Below are positions 57,979 to 64,000 of a DNA stretch of 64,000 nt, in pieces. The DNA is taken from contig OZ023217.1 in the NCBI GenBank assembly GCA_963995525.1, positions 26,029,587-26,093,586 on the forward strand. Reading direction: 5' to 3'. The notes beneath the pieces were generated by a model. That model had not been told where the DNA came from. It did not search any database and saw nothing but the letters and a program-made list of their open reading frames with translations. Every line of letters begins with the position of its first letter. Positions within the stretch are counted from its first letter, which is position 1. The position numbers and the translations under genes are program-made. The stretch is from Escarpia spicata. Lineage: Eukaryota; Annelida; Polychaeta; Sabellida; Siboglinidae.

Positions 57979-59090
57979 GGAGGGTGTGGAGGAGTGGCTG
58001 GTGAAGGCAGTGATGATGTTGTACAGTGAGGCGAGCACTAAAGGTTGGGGTGCACCAGGGCTCAGTATTGAGCCCTCTACTGTTTGCCATTGTGATGGAT
58101 GTGGTGACGAAGGAGGCGAGAGGAGGATTGCCTTGGGAGCTGCTGTACACAGACAATCTTGTCCTTATGGCAATGAACAGGGAAGAACTGAGAAGGAGCT
58201 GGTGGAGTGGCACACAAGCTTGGTGGCCAAAGGACTAAAGGTGAACGCCGGGAAGTCGAAGGTGATGGTCAGCATAGGTGACAGAGGAGTGATGTCAGAG
58301 TCTGGTGCATGGCCATGTAGAGTCTGTAGCAAGGGTGTAGCCGCTAACTCGCTTCAGTGTACATCGTGTACAAAGTGGGTCCACAGGAGATGCAGTGGTG
58401 TGAAGGGCAGCCTGCAGACAGTGAGCGCAACATTTGAGTGCAAGAGGTGTTGGGGAGAGGTACCACCTGCGGAGGTGACAGAAGAGGGCTTGGAGGTGGA
58501 TGGAGAGACATACAACAGAGTAGACAACTTCTGCTACCTGGGCGACATGCTAAGTGCAAAGGGTGGGGTGGATGCAGCGGTAACAGCAAGAGTGAGGTGT
58601 GCCTGGCAGAAGTTCAGGGAGTTAACATCCTTCCTGACTTCCAAAGCGCCCCCCCCTGAAGATGAAGGGCCAGGTGTACACAGCTTGTGTCAGAAGTTGT
58701 CTGTTGTATGGGTGTGAGACGTGGGCCATGAGGACTGATCATGAGATGAGGATGGTGAGATGGATGTGTGGCGCATCACTCAGCGACAGACAGCCCAGTG
58801 CAGAGCTTAGAAGAAGAGTAGGAGTGGAGGCGATTGGGGATGTGATCAGAAGAAGCAGGCTGAGGTGGTATGGGCATGTAGAGCGAAAGGACGACGAGGA
58901 CTGGGTGAAGGGCTGTACAAAGTTAGTGGTGGAGGGGACAGCTCCTGTCGGCAGACCAAGGAAGACCTGGCAGACTTGAATCTGATGGGTATCGACCATC
59001 GGGATGCACAGGACCGTGTCAAGTGGAAGAGGGCAATGGGAAGAAAGGCTAACCCAGCAGAGCGTGGAAACACCGCTTCTAAACGACAAT
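57979..59090 (+). pseudogene. LINE 3' part: RT, PHD-like finger, endonuclease-like C-terminus
   Basis: The RT part reads EEWLVKAVMMLYSEASTK, the HQGSVLSPLLFAIVMDVVTK segment and LLYTDNLVLMAMNREEL, where the YADD box has become YTDN. After KGLKVNAGKSKVMV comes a zinc-binding insert, CRVCSKGVAANSLQCTSC then WVHRRCSGVKG and FECKRC, in a PHD-like C4-H-C3 order. Then NFCYLGDMLSAKGGVDAAVT and, after a frameshift near 58,655, SCLLYGCETWAMR, RRSRLRWYGHVERK and APVGRPRKTW. These C-terminal motifs are typical of one large LINE group in invertebrates. At least three frameshifts are present. It lies in a WDR46 intron on the coding strand. Confidence 0.85.
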
Positions 59091-59389
59091 AATGATAACG
59101 CTTGCTTCTTTATGTTAGAAGATAATTTCTGCATTGATACTAAAATTAATTGATAAAAGGGAGTAAGTGACACTAAGTGACCAAATAAACAATGTCACAA
59201 AAAGTACTCCTCATGCACACAGTCAAATAGTCCATAGAATTGTGGATAGGTACTTTGCCGTAACATGCAAAACAGAGCAGAACAAATGCACAATTTAAGT
59301 TGCTCCTTTTTGCAATTTTTCATCAGAACTAAGGAAAATGCTGAGGCAAGTTAACTGATTCTATAAAATGTTATGATGATGTGTATGAC

Positions 59390-59532
59390 ATGCACGCTGT
59401 GATTGTGCCATGGTGACACTTGTTCTCCCCAGGTACTGTCACCCTGTGACCTCACCCTGTGATTGTGTCATGGTGACACTTGTTCTCCCCAAGTACTGTC
59501 ACCCTGTGATTGTGTCATTATGATGTCCACAG
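59390..59532. repeat. Duplicated splice acceptor and exon start
   Basis: The exon opening 'gtactgtcaccctgtg' with a preceding pyrimidine tract and AG occurs at 59,433 (ccccag), 59,491 (ccccaa, AG lost) and 59,533 (ccacag, the exon used). The period is about 58 bp for the first two. Confidence 0.85.
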
Positions 59533-59632
59533 GTACTGTCACCCTGTGGTCACCCAATGTGAAGGAGCCACTGGTGAAGATGTTGTGTCATGGCAGCAGC
59601 ACCCGCTCTATTGCTGCTGACCAGACTGGAAG
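59533..59632 (+). CDS. WDR46: WDR46 exon, fourth blade
   Basis: [20 protein letters not shown], then [14 protein letters not shown], ending in phase 2 at donor gtcagt. The '[19 protein letters not shown]' stretch is strongly conserved. Confidence 0.95.
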
Positions 59633-59638
59633 GTCAGT

Positions 59639-59639
<1 letters not shown>

Positions 59640-59670
<31 letters not shown>

Positions 59671-59701
59671 CCTCTCCCTCTCCCTCTCCCTCTCCCTCTC
59701 C

Positions 59702-59739
<38 letters not shown>

Positions 59740-59745
59740 GTAATG
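59640..59745. repeat. (CT)n / (CCCTCT)n simple repeat
   Basis: Pure CT with an internal CCCTCT run, seven bases after the exon's donor. Confidence 0.95.
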
Positions 59746-59899
59746 TTGAGAAACTTTTTTGTTTACTTATTAGTCTTTTATGTGGCATGGTGTCAAAGGC
59801 CTTTTGTCATGTTTTGGTGCATGACAAAACAATCACTTGAATTTGTTAGGTGTTTTGTTATTCATTCAAATGTCAGATCAGCAGATTTTTTGTATGTAG

Positions 59900-61167
<1,268 letters not shown>

Positions 61168-61321
61168 GTACATGGCGACATCAGGTGTAGATCGTACAAT
61201 CAAGATATGGGATCTACGCATGTTCAAGCAGCTACAGTCATACAAGGTGGCTGCGGGCGCTGGTCACCTTGCGTTCAGTCAGCGGTCACTCCTGGCAGCC
61301 GGCATGGGCAATGTCATTGAG
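61168..61321 (+). CDS. WDR46: WDR46 exon, fifth blade
   Basis: [20 protein letters not shown], then [20 protein letters not shown] and AAGMGNVIE, with donor gtaatt in phase 0. 'YMATSG.D' and '[17 protein letters not shown]' are family signatures. The remaining C-terminal exons (the BING4 C-terminal domain) are not in the window. Confidence 0.95.
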
Positions 61322-62940
61322 GTAATTAAGTGTGTCCACTGATGCCATTAACACATATGTTGGCCAGTGCACTGGGACCAGTCAATGTGGTGACAATGTT
61401 ACCATTCATTGACTTTCAGTTAGCTAGTAATCTACGCTAGATATGCACAAATCTGCCACATAATCCCTGACTTGTGTGCTACACCAAGCATAGGAAAACA
61501 AACATTCACATTACATTTGTTCAAACCATCTGACTTGTTTAGTTGTTATCTTGTTGTTCTATTTTAATTCCTTAATTTCTATCTTAATTCTTTAATATGT
61601 GTTGAAACATGACTGAATGAGTCGGATGTAAGTGAACTTGATTTCAAGAAAACACTGTTTTTACATTGCACAGTGACTTAACGATTTTGACTTTTTGTCT
61701 CCAAATGATACTTTAATGTCTTTTCTATCGTTTGGCAATGTTTTTTTTCACTTATATTAATATTTAATACCTATTAGAACCTTTTTAGAAAAGAGTACGT
61801 AACATTTCATGCATGAATTCCATAAAACAAAACCAATAAATTGCACATGTTCCTGTTGCATTTTTGGAGATATCCATCAACGGAAGGTGGACATATTTGG
61901 TACTAAACAAGAAAGCCCAGCATGTCTACTTTCCATATGTGGCAAGGGAATTCCCTGCTTACAAATTTTAACCAATAGCAGCACCTGACCCAGAGGTCTG
62001 TCTGTAAACAAGTCAACTGCCGCTGGCCTCATAACTGATACAGGTCCGCTCATTGGCTTACACTGTAAGTGCATGCACAGTGCACCCTTTCTTGTTGATG
62101 GGCGATGGGCTTGTTGTTTAGAAACATTCCTAATTACTCAAATACTGTTTCAATAATCTCAGTAAGCAATTTGCAAAATATATCTTCAACAAAGAGCGTG
62201 ACTTGGGAGTATATTTCGAATGCAATGGAACAGAGGAACAGTTCAAAATGGCCGAATTTGGAACAACAATGCGGGTGTAGCGATGCTTGATCACGTGTTG
62301 CAGCCTTCGATGTCGGGGCCTAGCCCTTGTAGATGGACAATTAAAGGGAATAAAAACACCTATTGCTTGAATTCATGTTATATTACATCCTGCTATCTAT
62401 TTCCACGTCCACCAGGCCAAACAAATCAATGAATTAGAAATTCCACATTTTATGATGTGCATCCGGACATTTTCGAATATGCATATTTTTGGCGCGCTTT
62501 TTGGGATGCCGAGATGTGACGTCACTTATGGGGACACGCTCTCCTAAAAATAACATTTTTTCCGATTTTTATTTATTTGTTGGCTATTTTCATATTTTGT
62601 CATATTAATATACTATTATTATCTAACTGTCGATCTGTGTGTTTTGTACATATGAATAAATTCTCCAAATGCAATAAAAACGAACATTTATAACAGGCCC
62701 ATTGTCTTAGAGTGATAATCTTACGCAACCGCGATCGAAAAATACGACACTTTTGGCGGCCGCGTGCTCCGCCATCTTTGTCAACAACCCAACATGTTTG
62801 GTATCCATGTGTAGCTTCACTTTCGCAGGGCACCATGGTAGCAGTGGTTCTGTAAAATCCCTGGTAGATTTCGAGCATTTTGACCTAGAAGAGGACTCTC
62901 TGTGACGCATTAGCGTCACTACGATTGGTCAACCACGGAC
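61322..62940. other. Intron or intergenic, no gene recognised
   Basis: AT-rich to 62,460, then a GC-richer stretch with 'tgacgtcactta' near 62,517. A minus frame at 62,600-62,919 has no recognisable motif. Confidence 0.4.
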
Positions 62941-62950
62941 ACTCCCCCGA

Positions 62951-63225
62951 ATGGGGCGCGCTGATTGGCTGTCAGCCTGGAAAGCCGTCAACCAAGGAAA
63001 TTCCCCTCTCTGTTCGCCATTGCTGTTTTTGTTCGCTTCGAGTCGCTTTATAGTATTTTACGTAATATGTCCGGAAGACACGGGAAAGCCAAGCAGCAGT
63101 TTGGTACGAAACCGATGTCTAGACGCCGACAGTTGAGTTTGGCACGGTCACTGATCCGCAAACGGGAGAAAGGCGATAGAGAAGCTGACACGAGTGCCGA
63201 TGCACCCGTGCCGGGAGACTGCTGA
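62951..63225 (+). CDS. Short unknown ORF, possibly a first exon
   Basis: Two overlapping frames occur. The more gene-like has an internal ATG at 63,067, MSGRHGKAKQQFGTKPMSRR, then a basic helix (RQLSLARSLIRKREKGDRE) and an acidic end. A gtacgt donor follows at 63,254, but in another frame than the stop. It sits downstream of a GC-richer, TATA-less stretch. I recognise no family. It may be a transposon gene lying in a WDR46 intron or a nested host gene. Confidence 0.3.
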
Positions 63226-63740
63226 GCAGATGCCCTCGTCGACAGAACTTGATGTACGTAAAAGCTGTCATTGTTTACATCAGGTTATTATTCATAATAT
63301 ATTCTGGCAACATAATTTGGGTACAATATCTAAGACATGATATGTAATAGTAACGTCTTGCCAACTTCTGAACTTGGAATACCTGAAGGCTGAATATTAT
63401 CCAGGCACCGATATTCCAAGAAGCCATAAAACTAATAATTTATATTTACATAATTTACTAGGTCACACTGACTGTCACTGTATGTTTACATTTTAAATTT
63501 TGCAGACGTTCACGTCTATATTATTATACTATGGTATATACTTTATTATTTATGTTGTCTGTTATATTATTGTCATGTTAGACATATCACAGAAATGACA
63601 GTGCCAATTGGTCTAACATAAAACCTGTGCCTGTTTTTATTGATGTCAGTGATTACTGTCCAGCTCATATGCACTGTTTATTTTTGATATTATGCTAATT
63701 GTCAGATGTACAATCTAATAACAAATAATTTTCCATGCAG

Positions 63741-63956
63741 GTTGACTCTGAGCTGGAGCCTCCTCAGCCATCAACGTCTGTAGCAACAACCCCCATCTCG
63801 GCTACAAAGCAAAAGTTTGGATACCGACAGGGACTGCCACTGCATGAGAGAATCAGTGCAGCTGAGAAACGTCGACGCCCCATTGAGACAGCATTCGTTC
63901 GCTGCAGCACGATGTCAACGGCCTGGCGTGTCTCGAATGCAGTGAGCCAACACTGA
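63741..63956 (+). CDS. Unknown exon-like block
   Basis: After an acceptor-like 'ccatgcag' the frame reads VDSELEPPQPSTSVATTPIS, then KQKFGYRQGLPLHERISAAE and a KRRRPIETAF segment, to a stop at 63,956. It may continue the gene starting near 63,067. No family is recognised. Confidence 0.3.
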   Translation, partial: VDSELEPPQPSTSVATTPISATKQKFGYRQGLPLHERISAAEKRRRPIETAFVRCSTMSTAWRVSNAVSQH

Positions 63957-64000
63957 AGATCCGTGCCATCGACTGTCGCCTTGGCCTTGTGTGCCTGTTC

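Larger units (their letters stand above)
55875..58000. repeat. Minisatellite made of the exon-end/splice-donor sequence
   Basis: Units of about 37 bp each hold 'gtcatccacctggggcattc' followed by 'tggaggtcagttcagtg', i.e. the coding end for VIHLGHSGG and the donor. One copy directly follows the exon. After a LINE-bearing insertion (55,918-56,525) the array continues, and blocks of it are themselves duplicated at intervals of about 493 and 566 bp. Confidence 0.92.

Overview
The window is nuclear DNA of an invertebrate animal. It has spliced genes with GT-AG introns and an AT-rich background full of LINE, hAT, PIF/Harbinger and Ty3/Gypsy remains. It also holds a 15.45 kb GC-richer DNA-virus-like insert of the Polinton/Maverick (adintovirus) type. 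I cannot name the species. The host gene on the right and the retroelement families fit a marine lophotrochozoan or invertebrate deuterostome (inference).

Layout. 1-9.3 kb is a mosaic of LINE and foldback DNA-transposon fragments. Blocks of it recur in reverse-complement order at 40.5-47.8 kb, so the middle 31 kb sits between long, discontinuous inverted arms. 9.95-14.35 kb is a decayed PIF/Harbinger element with 32-bp inverted ends. 14.85-16.43 kb is a truncated Gypsy gag-protease-RT fragment on the minus strand. 17,706-33,158 is the Polinton, with about 150-bp terminal inverted repeats and an exact 6-bp target duplication (AACGGT). 33.7-39.7 kb carries exon-like remains of a THAP gene, a P2X7-like cysteine-rich domain and a hAT transposase C-terminus. 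44.6-46.5 kb has a tandem satellite and a LINE reverse transcriptase. 49.3-61.3 kb contains ten exons of WDR46/UTP7 (BING4), a ribosome-biogenesis WD40 protein, with introns loaded with minisatellites.

The Polinton encodes, leftward, a protein-primed type B DNA polymerase with N-terminal zinc fingers, a small membrane protein, the packaging ATPase, two virion-type proteins, a retroviral-type integrase with a chromodomain, a second membrane protein, penton, a core-protein-like basic protein, hexon and an adenain-like protease. Its right end has a pair of related accessory genes (minus strand) and a three-exon gene on the plus strand. Nearly all enzyme genes are broken by frameshifts or stop codons. 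Hexon, penton, the basic protein, one small virion protein and the accessory genes remain open. Three minus-strand transcription units share a TATA box and a TCAGT initiator at exactly the same spacing.

The main unusual observations are the shared core promoter, the spliced accessory gene, a small domain present three times in the accessory pair, and three WDR46 introns whose minisatellites or tandem duplications are copies of the gene's own splice junctions.
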